DNA from: Brotonthovivens ammoniilytica
Lineage (GTDB): Bacteria; Bacillota; Clostridia; Lachnospirales; Lachnospiraceae
DNA: 64,000 bases
Assembly: GCF_025566885.1 (NCBI RefSeq)
Contig: NZ_JAOQJQ010000004.1
Span: 248,001-312,000 of the forward strand
Direction of reading: 5' to 3'
Shown in pieces: positions 1 through 7,200 of this stretch. Below the pieces are notes generated by a model. It did no database searches. It was not told where the DNA came from and saw only the letters and a program-made list of their open reading frames with translations. How positions within the stretch are numbered: position 1 is the first letter of the stretch; each line of letters opens with the position of its first letter. The position numbers and the translations under genes were made by a program.

Positions 1-204
1 CTGGTTGAGGTTGCCGCCAATCCGGTGAAGCTCCCGCATAAAGTCGTAGTAGGCGGGCGGCGGCGCGTCCTGGGGAACCAGGCCGTTCACCAGATGGCGC
101 AGGTACGCCTCACGGGAAAGGCCGCTGCGCTTTACTTTTTTGTTGAAGGCTTCCGCCTCTTTTTTGTCCAGCCAAAACTGTACGTGTACGTTGCGTTTTC
201 TCAT
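1..204 (-). CDS. mobC: MobC-type relaxosome accessory protein (partial, 3' end outside window)
   Basis: The visible 68 residues begin MRKRNVHVQFWLDKKEAEAF and continue through a basic region to an ELHRIGGNLNQ stretch, which matches the N-terminal half of MobC-like relaxosome proteins. These are ribbon-helix-helix proteins that help the relaxase bind and nick the origin of transfer. The start is the ATG at 204, with AGGAGG nine bases upstream; it overlaps the stop of the preceding small gene by four bases (ATGA), so the two are translationally coupled. The gene runs off the left edge. A relaxase gene is expected next. Confidence 0.85.
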   Translation of the reverse strand, partial: MRKRNVHVQFWLDKKEAEAFNKKVKRSGLSREAYLRHLVNGLVPQDAPPPAYYDFMRELHRIGGNLNQ

Positions 205-314
205 TCTTCCGAATCCTCCTTTCTGCCTATGCGGTTGATTTGAAGCAGGCACATAATCAGCACGCCGACCACACCGCCCAGCAGAAATCCAATGGCGAAA
301 AACAATCCTTCCAT
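201..314 (-). CDS. DUF3789-like single-pass membrane peptide (37 aa)
   Basis: A short gene starting at the ATG at 314, with GGAGG just upstream, and ending in a TGA that overlaps the mobC start. The peptide begins MEGLFFAIGFLLGGVVGVL and is one glycine-rich membrane helix followed by a short charged tail (RIGRKEDSEE). Size, composition and position before mobC resemble the DUF3789 peptides found in many Firmicute conjugative elements. Its function is unknown; association with the membrane part of the transfer machinery is only an inference. Confidence 0.7.
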   Translation of the reverse strand: MEGLFFAIGFLLGGVVGVLIMCLLQINRIGRKEDSEE

Positions 315-342
315 GAAAACCTCCATCCTTTCAAAAGGGGTA

Positions 343-433
343 TTAGGGGGCGTTCCCCCTAACAAGCGGCCTTTGTGGTATCACAAAGGCGATGCTTGCT
401 GGTACAGCTACATTCCATTCCCCTGCGGGGAAT
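343..433. other. Three consecutive hairpins in a gene-free spacer
   Basis: Between the DpnD/PcfM-like gene and the DUF3789-like gene lie three perfect inverted repeats in a row: TTAGGGGG/CCCCCTAA (343-362), GCCTTTGTG/CACAAAGGC (369-390) and ATTCCCC/GGGGAAT (417-433). None is followed by a strong U-run on the minus strand. They could protect or terminate RNA, or be footprints of past recombination. No gene is seen in this spacer. Confidence 0.5.
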
Positions 434-455
434 CCGGGACAGGCGAAAAAAGAAC

Positions 456-647
456 TCATCGCTCGCCCCGGTCACGGAAATACCGCTTGGCATGGAACTC
501 CACGCCGGTAAAATGGCTGGCGTCCAGAACGACTTCGCCGCGTTTCCATTGGTCCCTGGCAAACTGCTCGGCCTCCTCCCGGCTGTTTGCCGCCACCTTC
601 ATTTTCACCTCCAGCGTTTCCCGGATGGTAACATCATAATGGTTCAT
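456..647 (-). CDS. DpnD/PcfM-like small protein
   Basis: A 63-residue protein (MNHYDVTIRETLEVKMKVAA...) with the alternating beta-strand pattern and the EAEQFARDQWKRGEVVLDASHF stretch typical of the DpnD/PcfM family, here split in the description as EAEQ...W..GE.VLDA..F. The family occurs on conjugative plasmids and ICEs; its function is unknown. The ATG at 647 is chosen because AGGAG lies eight bases upstream; a GTG at 650 is in frame directly before it. A terminator-like hairpin (683-707) stands between this gene and the hipA-like gene, so it may need read-through or its own promoter. Confidence 0.75.
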   Translation of the reverse strand: MNHYDVTIRETLEVKMKVAANSREEAEQFARDQWKRGEVVLDASHFTGVEFHAKRYFRDRGER

Positions 648-682
648 CACTCACGCTCCTCTCTAAAAATGGGCAGCAAAAA

Positions 683-707
683 AGAGCGTCCATTTTCAGA
701 ACGCTCT
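683..707 (-). terminator. Intrinsic terminator before the DpnD/PcfM-like gene
   Basis: A 7-bp stem AGAGCGT/ACGCTCT with an 11-base loop, followed on the minus strand by six T residues. It lies after the hipA-like stop (727) and only about 35 bases before the next start codon, so it either ends the hipA transcript or attenuates the next gene. Confidence 0.7.
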
Positions 708-726
708 CCAAAAAAGAGATTCGTTT

Positions 727-2121
727 TTACCGCGCCTTCTCCTGTTTCAGATGACGGGTGGGGATTGCCAGCAGCTTACGCACCCGGCTCTCCAAATGCT
801 TCTCAATGGCCTGCAAATGTTCTTCCGGCAGGCCCAGGCTTTCGTGGCGCTTGAACCGGAACCCGATCATGCGGCGAAGCTGCTCTTTCTGCTTTGGCCC
901 CATGACCTCTGCACACACTTCCTCATAGGAGATGTTGTAGGGGTTAGAACGGGTTTTTGCATACTCGTCCAGATTCGCATAATCTTCCTTACCGGCATAG
1001 CAGAACAGGGACAGCCCATTGTCAAAAATGGGGGCGGGCGCAATAATGTTGCCGCTGTGGTTATCCCGCAGGACGCCAAAGTTTCCAAAGTGGCGGTCCT
1101 CATTGTAAATCAGAGCGTCAAACACCAGCATACTGCGGATTTGCTCGGAAAACTCCGGCCCCAGCTTGTCGTAGTAGGCAAGGCAGGCGGCAATGCCCCC
1201 GGTTCGGACAATGCGCCCGATGGGGATATAGGCTGTGTCGATGTTGGTAAACAGGGCGCACTTAGAGGCGGTAATGCCTTTCCAATTCTCCAGGTCATAA
1301 TGCACGGCGTTCAGACGCATGGTTTCCGCAATCTGCGAAGCATAATACTCGCAGTACGGCTCCCGGCCCGCATTGGACGCGCCGGTCGTGCCGCCCTTGT
1401 AGAGATAAATCCCATCGTGCTCCACATATCGCCACGCCTTGGGCAGCATACCGCCTGTGGTCAGCTCCGGGGATGTGGTAAACGCCTGCCTGCTCCCGCC
1501 TGCGCCGGTATAGGCCACCAGCGCCAGTATCTCGGAAAAGCGATTTTCGTAAAGATTGTATTGGGAGAATCCCCCCTCAAATCCTTCCGGCACCACCCAA
1601 TAGCTGTCGTTGAGCGACAGCCCCTTGCACACGTCGATGATTCCCTTGGTGTCGTTGTGGCTGAGGCCAAGGGTTTTCAAAATCTCGTCCACAAAGGCGC
1701 GGTTTTTGGGGATAACCCGCCGCTCCAGCCAATGAATGACGCCCTCGCCGGTGCGCTCCATATCCAAAGGCAGCAAATGGGCCTGCTCCTCGTTGGTGTA
1801 TAAGATTTCAGCCACAAGGCCGGACAAGCCCTGCTTTTCCATGGAAAAGCGCATTAGCTCCGTATCATAAATGCGGAGACTGTAAACATTACTCATAGGC
1901 TCCTCCTTGTCGTTCAGTTCCAGTGAAACATCCTTTCCCAGCGCCGAGGCGATTTTTAAGATCATATCAAGCGTGGGGTTCTGTGTCCCACTTTCCAGGC
2001 GGTTAATGCCGGAACGCTGGATTCCCAGCCGCCTTGCCAGTTCTGCCTGGGAAATGCCCTGCTCCAGACGGGCCTCCACAAGCTGGGATATGATTTTCTG
2101 CCGTTTGCGCAGTTCATCCAT
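727..2121 (-). CDS. XRE HTH domain fused to a HipA-like kinase
   Basis: 464 residues. Residues about 11-66 form an XRE-type helix-turn-helix (QGISQAELARRLGIQRSGI). From about residue 75 on it resembles HipA-type Ser/Thr kinases: a catalytic-loop-like YNEDRHFGNFG near residue 340 and a metal-binding IFDNGLSL near 366. In classical HipBA modules the DNA-binding antitoxin and the kinase toxin are separate proteins; here both are in one chain. An 18-bp near-palindrome sits just upstream (2144-2161), so autorepression is likely. The start ATG at 2121 has AGGTGA at normal spacing. It may act as addiction or phage-defence kinase, or as a regulator; that is inference. A terminator follows the stop. 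Confidence 0.8.
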   Translation of the reverse strand: MDELRKRQKIISQLVEARLEQGISQAELARRLGIQRSGINRLESGTQNPTLDMILKIASALGKDVSLELNDKEEPMSNVYSLRIYDTELMRFSMEKQGLSGLVAEILYTNEEQAHLLPLDMERTGEGVIHWLERRVIPKNRAFVDEILKTLGLSHNDTKGIIDVCKGLSLNDSYWVVPEGFEGGFSQYNLYENRFSEILALVAYTGAGGSRQAFTTSPELTTGGMLPKAWRYVEHDGIYLYKGGTTGASNAGREPYCEYYASQIAETMRLNAVHYDLENWKGITASKCALFTNIDTAYIPIGRIVRTGGIAACLAYYDKLGPEFSEQIRSMLVFDALIYNEDRHFGNFGVLRDNHSGNIIAPAPIFDNGLSLFCYAGKEDYANLDEYAKTRSNPYNISYEEVCAEVMGPKQKEQLRRMIGFRFKRHESLGLPEEHLQAIEKHLESRVRKLLAIPTRHLKQEKAR

Positions 2122-2143
2122 ACTCTCACCTCACTGCTTTAAT

Positions 2144-2161
2144 GTTAACATATATGATAAC
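2144..2161. promoter_or_regulatory. Near-palindromic operator in the promoter of the hipA-like gene
   Basis: GTTAACATATATGATAAC matches its own reverse complement at 16 of 18 positions. On the minus strand it lies between and over a possible -35 TTGCAA and -10 TAACAT separated by 17 bases. Its place 23 bases before the start of an XRE-containing gene suggests binding by that gene's own HTH domain. Confidence 0.55.
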
Positions 2162-2205
2162 AATTTGCAAGAGGGAGAATCTGTCGAAGCTGCAAAACTG
2201 GCAAC

Positions 2206-3177
2206 TCACCGCTCCGGCTCTTTGCTGTGGCTGCCCCGAATGGGAATCCCCAGCCGGTGGCACAGAAAATCATTCACATCCTTTCCACGGGGCGGCGGTT
2301 TGTTCTCCACACGGTAGCCCTCCGGCATGACAGCCATGATTGCCTTGGCCGCCAGCCGGCCAGCCGTGTCATTGTCCAAATGGAGATAGACGGTTTTCAC
2401 ATGGGGGTGGTCATCCAAAAATCGGGTGAGGGCCACCGGCAGCTTGCTTTCCTCCATCTTTTTCTTCGGCTGGTACACCCCGGCCAGGGACAGCAGATTG
2501 TGCCGCCGCCAGTCAATCCCGTCCAGCTTGCAGAGAGTGGCATAGGACATCACATCAATGGCGCACTCGCACAGATGGACTGCCGGATTTTCCACGCAAG
2601 CGGGCAGGGCGAAGGAAAAGTGCTTATCACTGCCGCTTAAATCCCCGTGGAACCGGGCTTCACTGATTCCCCGCAGGCAGCCGAACCGCGCCTTGCCATC
2701 CTTGTCGAAGCCCACAAAAACCACGTTGCTGTGGCCCTTGTTCCGGCTCTCATAAATCCGCCCGGTCTGAACGCAGTAGTCCAAAATCTCCTGGTCAATG
2801 CCCCGGCCTTTGAGATAGGCCATCATCGCCCGATTATCCGGGGCGGCCTGGGGCAGAAGCAGGTGCTTGGGCTTTTCCTCCTTCGGCGCTGGCACAAAGG
2901 AAGGCGGCGGGATGGCAGCCCTTCCGGAGATAGTTTCCATGGCCTCCAAAAAGGAATAGCCGTTGACCTTGATGAGATAGTCCAGCGCACTGTAACCGCC
3001 AATCCCGCGGGAAAACCAGCACCATTTGCCGTTGGAAATCCGCAGGCTGTCATGGGTCTTGGTACAGTAGACGTTGCCGGACACATGGACCAGCTCCTGG
3101 GGTTCGCAGGTTTGCAGGTAGGTGAGCAGGTCCACCTGCCTTGCCCGTTCGATGGCTTCTGAATCGTAAAAAGGCAT
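2206..3177 (-). CDS. DUF3991 / Toprim domain primase-like protein
   Basis: 323 residues. The N-terminal third (FYDSEAIERARQVDLLTYLQ) is followed by a Cys/His pair (VYCTKTHDS) as in zinc-binding primase N-termini and a DUF3991-like segment; the C-terminal part holds a Toprim-like core with an acidic strand (LCECAIDVMSY, near 205) and HLDNDTAG (near 265). Such proteins are common on ICEs and mobilisable plasmids and are thought to prime complementary strand synthesis after transfer. The start ATG at 3177 is preceded by AAGGGGG, which lies inside a long hairpin (3185-3255), so translation may be controlled by RNA structure. Confidence 0.8.
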   Translation of the reverse strand: MPFYDSEAIERARQVDLLTYLQTCEPQELVHVSGNVYCTKTHDSLRISNGKWCWFSRGIGGYSALDYLIKVNGYSFLEAMETISGRAAIPPPSFVPAPKEEKPKHLLLPQAAPDNRAMMAYLKGRGIDQEILDYCVQTGRIYESRNKGHSNVVFVGFDKDGKARFGCLRGISEARFHGDLSGSDKHFSFALPACVENPAVHLCECAIDVMSYATLCKLDGIDWRRHNLLSLAGVYQPKKKMEESKLPVALTRFLDDHPHVKTVYLHLDNDTAGRLAAKAIMAVMPEGYRVENKPPPRGKDVNDFLCHRLGIPIRGSHSKEPER

Positions 3178-3184
3178 AAAAAAA

Positions 3185-3255
3185 TACAGCCCCCTTCACA
3201 TAGCCATAGATTAGCCGCCCCATGTGGGGTAGCTGACTATGTAAAAGGGGCTGTA
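3185..3255 (-). promoter_or_regulatory. Long leader hairpin that includes the ribosome-binding site of the DUF3991 gene
   Basis: Bases 3185-3203 and 3237-3255 pair at 17 of 19 positions, and an inner GCCCCA/TGGGGT stem forms in the loop. On the minus strand the 3' arm carries AAGGGGG, the Shine-Dalgarno of the next gene, and is followed by seven T residues before the ATG. It can therefore act as terminator and as a translation block. Confidence 0.65.
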
Positions 3256-3480
3256 CTCTTTTCAGATATGGAAAAAGCCGACTGGATTGCTCCAATCGAC
3301 TTTCTGCATATACTTTTGCGATTTATATGCAGATATGAATGAGGAATGTGCAGTTTTGGGCGGCAGCTTTAAGCCATATCCAAAAACTCCAAGAATTTCA
3401 ATAGTTTTTACTCCTAATCCGTAAAAACTTGTTTTGTTCAAGACCTTTTTGGGGGTGCGAATGAATTTGGATATGTAAAA

Positions 3481-3504
3481 GCGGCATGGATTTTTCCATG
3501 CCGC
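3481..3504 (-). terminator. Intrinsic terminator after the 110-aa ICE gene
   Basis: A perfect 10-bp stem GCGGCATGGA/TCCATGCCGC with a four-base loop, eight bases beyond the stop codon of the gene that ends at 3513; TTTTACAT follows on the minus strand. Confidence 0.75.
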
Positions 3505-3512
3505 CCAAAAAA

Positions 3513-3845
3513 CTATTCAGTTTTGAAAGCGCCGATTTTCTTCAGATAGGCAAATCCGTCTGCATGGCCCCGGAAGTAGATGTGTTCCCGTTCCATATTA
3601 TCGGCCCGCATATACAGCCGGATAAATTCTTTCAAGGCTTCATGCTCCTCAGCGGTAAAAGAAAGTTCTCCCTTGCCCTCCAGCAGAGCGCCAATCACAA
3701 GATTTTGGCGTTTCAGTTCCTCCATCTGGGCCTTCAACTCGGTATATTCCGGGCTGGCAGCCGCCAAATCCATCACGATGTCGCTGTCGATTTCAGAAAA
3801 CTGCTCGGAAATGCGCTCCGGGAGCAGGCAGTAGCTATCGTCCAT
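3513..3845 (-). CDS. Uncharacterised 110-aa ICE protein
   Basis: Begins MDDSYCLLPERISEQFSEID. The middle (residues about 30-55) is predicted helical and rich in Glu, Leu and Lys, compatible with a coiled coil; the C-terminal half has an aromatic RGHADGFAYLKKIGAF segment. I do not recognise a domain. It has its own promoter (3892-3926) and a terminator after it, so it is a single-gene unit inside the ICE. A 14-base tandem duplication spans the start codon and makes a second, out-of-frame ATG upstream. Conserved small proteins of this type are frequent in Lachnospiraceae ICEs, but no role is known to me. Confidence 0.75.
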   Translation of the reverse strand: MDDSYCLLPERISEQFSEIDSDIVMDLAAASPEYTELKAQMEELKRQNLVIGALLEGKGELSFTAEEHEALKEFIRLYMRADNMEREHIYFRGHADGFAYLKKIGAFKTE

Positions 3846-3864
3846 CTATCATCGTCCATCTATC
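3837..3864. repeat. 14-bp tandem duplication across a start codon
   Basis: ATCGTCCATCTATC occurs twice, directly adjacent. On the minus strand each copy contains ATGGACGAT, so two start codons 14 bases apart lie in different frames. Only the downstream one opens the 110-aa gene. Confidence 0.85.
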
Positions 3865-3891
3865 ATCACCCCTTATCACGATTTTTATTAT

Positions 3892-3926
3892 ACTATACCT
3901 GCCCCGCAGCGCAATGGCAAATGTGC
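3892..3926 (-). promoter_or_regulatory. Promoter of the 110-aa gene with GCACAT next to the -35 box
   Basis: On the minus strand: GCACAT (3921-3926), -35 TTGCCA (3915-3920), a 17-base spacer, -10 TATAGT (3892-3897), and the start codon about 45 bases on. The same GCACAT-TTG arrangement is seen at 13234-13268 and 24416-24451. Confidence 0.65.
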
Positions 3927-3928
3927 AA

Positions 3929-4264
3929 TCACCTTTCTTTCTGCGCTTTGGCTTTCTGTTTGGCTTCGGCGGCCCTGGCCTGTTCCTGGACAGTATCCCA
4001 TACCGTATCCATATAAGAGGTTTCCTGGTTCTCCCACCTCTCAAAAATCTGCTTCAAGGGCTTGTCAGATTTCAGCAGCGCCCTGGCCTGACTATCCTCC
4101 AGATCGTGGTATTCAAGAGACATCAGGATGTCCTCCCGCACCGTGTACTCATAGGCATGGTTCAAAATCTCAGCCGGCGGTTGGGAGAGCAGCCAATCCC
4201 GGAACTGCTCCTGTTCCGCAAACATTTTCTCATAGAGCCTGGTATTTAATTCTTCGTTGGTCAT
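3929..4264 (-). CDS. DUF3848 domain protein
   Basis: 111 residues, mostly helical and acidic, beginning MTNEELNTRLYEKMFAEQEQ; the segments FRDWLLSQPPAEILNHAYEY and TVREDILM are characteristic of DUF3848, a family I know from ICEs of gut Firmicutes. Function unknown. It lies 11 bases after the stop of the giant methylase-helicase gene and is probably cotranscribed with it. The C-terminus is lysine/alanine-rich. Start at 4264 is preceded by AGGAGG. Confidence 0.75.
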   Translation of the reverse strand: MTNEELNTRLYEKMFAEQEQFRDWLLSQPPAEILNHAYEYTVREDILMSLEYHDLEDSQARALLKSDKPLKQIFERWENQETSYMDTVWDTVQEQARAAEAKQKAKAQKER

Positions 4265-4275
4265 CGTATCCTCCT

Positions 4276-7200
4276 TTACCGTGCCAGCTCCGCAACCCTC
4301 CGGGCAGGCACATCCTCGCCCTCGTCTGGGGTATCGTCCATCAATGTTTTGTCCTTCTCATCCATGTTGAGCAGAATATTCAGCTCTTTCAAACGGGCTG
4401 TTTTCTCCGCCAGCTCCTCCTCGCGGGCAAAAGGTGTAGCCAATTCCGTGCGGGCGTTTTCAAGCTGGGCCTTGGTTTCCTCCAGGCTGTTCTGCTCGGC
4501 CTGCAGGCTGCCTGCAAGGTTTTCCAGAGCGTTGTCCAGGCGGGTGATATTGCCGAACACATCCGCCCCCAGCGTCACCGTATGGGAAAGAGTGCCTTTG
4601 AGCGTGATCCGATACTCGTTGCTCCTGCCATCATAAGCCAGCACCATGGAAAAGCCCCGGTACTGCCCCAAAAGAACAGCGTCGGAACCTGTCATACGGG
4701 TGCAAACATCAATGATAGCCTTGCCGGCGCCCTCTTTTTCGGTGTAGTGCCTGCCATCCACCTCCATGCCGCAGAAGCCCTCCTGGGCCTTGGGGTGGGC
4801 CGCCGCCAGCGCCACATCCTGCTCATAGCCCGCGATCCGTTCCGTGAGCCGGGTGATTTCCTCCGGGTATTTCCGATACACCAGTTCCTCCAGAGCGTAC
4901 ACCTGGTTCAAGTGGCTGGCTTTCAGCATATTGAGCCGCGCCACCTCCATATCCAGGTTGCACTTCTCGATAATAAGTGGGTTGCCGGTGGCCAATGCCT
5001 TGATTTCCGAATAGCTGAGGGCAGTTTCATCTACATCATCCGCCACACGGACGGGGGCCTTGCTGGTCATGATCTGGGCGATGAACTTCTGCTTGTTCTC
5101 CACAAGCTGGTAGAGGTAAGCGTCAAAAGTGCCTTCCGTTACATACCGATAGATTTCCACCTCCTCATTTTCATTGCCCTGGCGGACGATACGCCCCAGC
5201 CGCTGCTGAAGGTCGGAAGGCCGCCAGGGGCAGTCCAGGTCATGCAGGGCAATGAGCTTATCCTGGACGTTAGTGCCTGCGCCCATTTTGGCCGTGGAAC
5301 CCAGCAGCACCCGCACCTGCCCGGCGCGCACCTTGGAAAACAGCTCCTTCTTTTTGGCTTCGCTGTCTGCCGTGTGGATAAAGGCGATTTCTTCTTCCGG
5401 GATACCGGCGTCCATCAGTTTCTTTTTTAGGTCGTCATAAACACTGAAAGAGCCATCGGTAGTAGGTGTGGACAGGTCGCAGAATACAAGCTGGGCAGAG
5501 CGTTTTTCTTTAGTCTGTTCCCAGATGCGGAACACATTCCGGGCGCAGACAGCCACCTTGCCATTGGGGTCGTCGGCAGCGAGAGGGTTGATGAGCCGCA
5601 TATCCAGCGCCAATTTCCGCCCGTCATTGGTAATGCGGAGCATATTGTCCACATGGGGGTCAACCCCACCGGCACGGATTTTCTCTGCCCGTTCCGCCAG
5701 CCCCCTTATCATCTCTTTCTGAAGCTCCGAGGGCTGGATCACTTCCGTGTGGAAGTTTGCCTTGGGAACAGGCAGACAAAGCATATCCGCTGTTTGGATG
5801 TCGGCAACCTCCTTGAAAGCAGCCATCAGCTCCGGCAGGTTATAAAACTTGGCAAACCGGGTTTTGGCTCGGTAGCCGGTGCCCTCCGGCGATAACTCGA
5901 TGGCTGTAACCGTTTCTCCGAAGCTCCCCGCCCAGTCATCGAAATGGACAAGGCCCATCTCCTGCAGGAGCCTGTACTGCAAATACCTCTGGATGGTGTA
6001 AAGCTCTACCATGGAGTTGGAGATAGGGGTGCCGGTGGCAAAAATCACGCCGCGCCCGCCGGTCAACTCGTCCAGATACTGCGTTTTCATGAACAGGTCG
6101 CTGGATTTCTGGGCTTCGGTCTGGGCAATGCCGCCCACGTTTCGCATTTTTGTCGCCAAAAACAAGTTCTTAAAATAATGGCTCTCATCAATAAAGAGCC
6201 TGTCCACGCCGAGCTGCTCAAAGGTGACGGTGTCATCCTTGCGGCTCTGGTCGTTGAGCTTGGCCAGCCTTGTCTCCAGCGATTTCCGGGTACGCTCCAT
6301 CTGCTTGACCGTGTAGCGTTCCGCCTTCTGTGCCTTGGCCTGCTCGATTCCTTCCAGGATTTCTTCAATCTGGCGCTCCAAAATGGCCTGCTGGCGCTCC
6401 AGGCTCATGGGGATTTTTTCAAACTGGCTGTGGCCGATGATGATGGCGTCGTAGTCCCCGGTGGCAATGCGGCTGCAAAACTTCTTGCGGTTCTGGGTTT
6501 CAAAATCTTTCTTCGTGGCAACTAAAATGTTGGCGCTGGGATAGAGCTGGAGCCATTCCGCCGCCCACTGCTCGGTGATGTGGTTTGGCACCACGATCAG
6601 CGACTTGGTGCAAAGGCCCAAACGCTTCATCTCCATGGCAGCGGCCACCATCTCGTAGGTCTTGCCCGCCCCCACCTCGTGGGCCAGCAGGGTATTCCCG
6701 CCGTAAAGGATATGGGCAATCGCGTTGATCTGATGAGGCCGTAGGGAAATTTCCGGGTTCATGCCCTCAAACCGGATGTGCCGCCCATCATACTCACGGG
6801 GGCGGACGCCGTTGAAGGTTTCGTTGTAAACACGGCACAGCAGTTCCCGGCGGTCGATGTCTTTCCAGATCCACTCGGCAAACTTCTGCTTGATGAGTTC
6901 CTGCCGGTCCTGGGCAATCGCGGTTTCTTTTTTGTTGAGGACAGGCTTTTTCTTGCCGTTCTCGTCCTCAATATAGTCAAATACCCGCACATCCCTTTGA
7001 TTTAGGGTCTGCTCCAAGATGTGGTAGGCGCTCATCCGCTTGGTGCCGTAGGTGGTAATGGCTTTCACATTGCTGCGGTCGGCGTTTTTCTCCCGGATGC
7101 TCCATTGGCCGGTGGCTTCGGAGCGCAGGATTTTAATACGATCCCGCACATAGTAATTGGGGGTGAGCAGCTCCACCATGAATTGCTGGTACACCTCGAT

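Larger units (their letters stand above)
3178..3512. other. Gene-free 335-base spacer with structured RNA
   Basis: No coding gene is seen. The spacer holds a long interrupted hairpin next to the DUF3991 start (3185-3255), a shorter imperfect hairpin around 3277-3302 (GTCGATTGG/CCAGTCGGC on the minus strand), a plain A/T-rich middle part and a terminator hairpin at 3481-3504. The phrase TATGTAAAAG(G/C)GGC occurs beside both hairpins and again at 17631. Confidence 0.6.

Noticed and set aside
359..562. 67-codon leftward frame overlapping the DpnD/PcfM-like gene
   Set aside because: Shadow of the real gene in another frame, no start signal.
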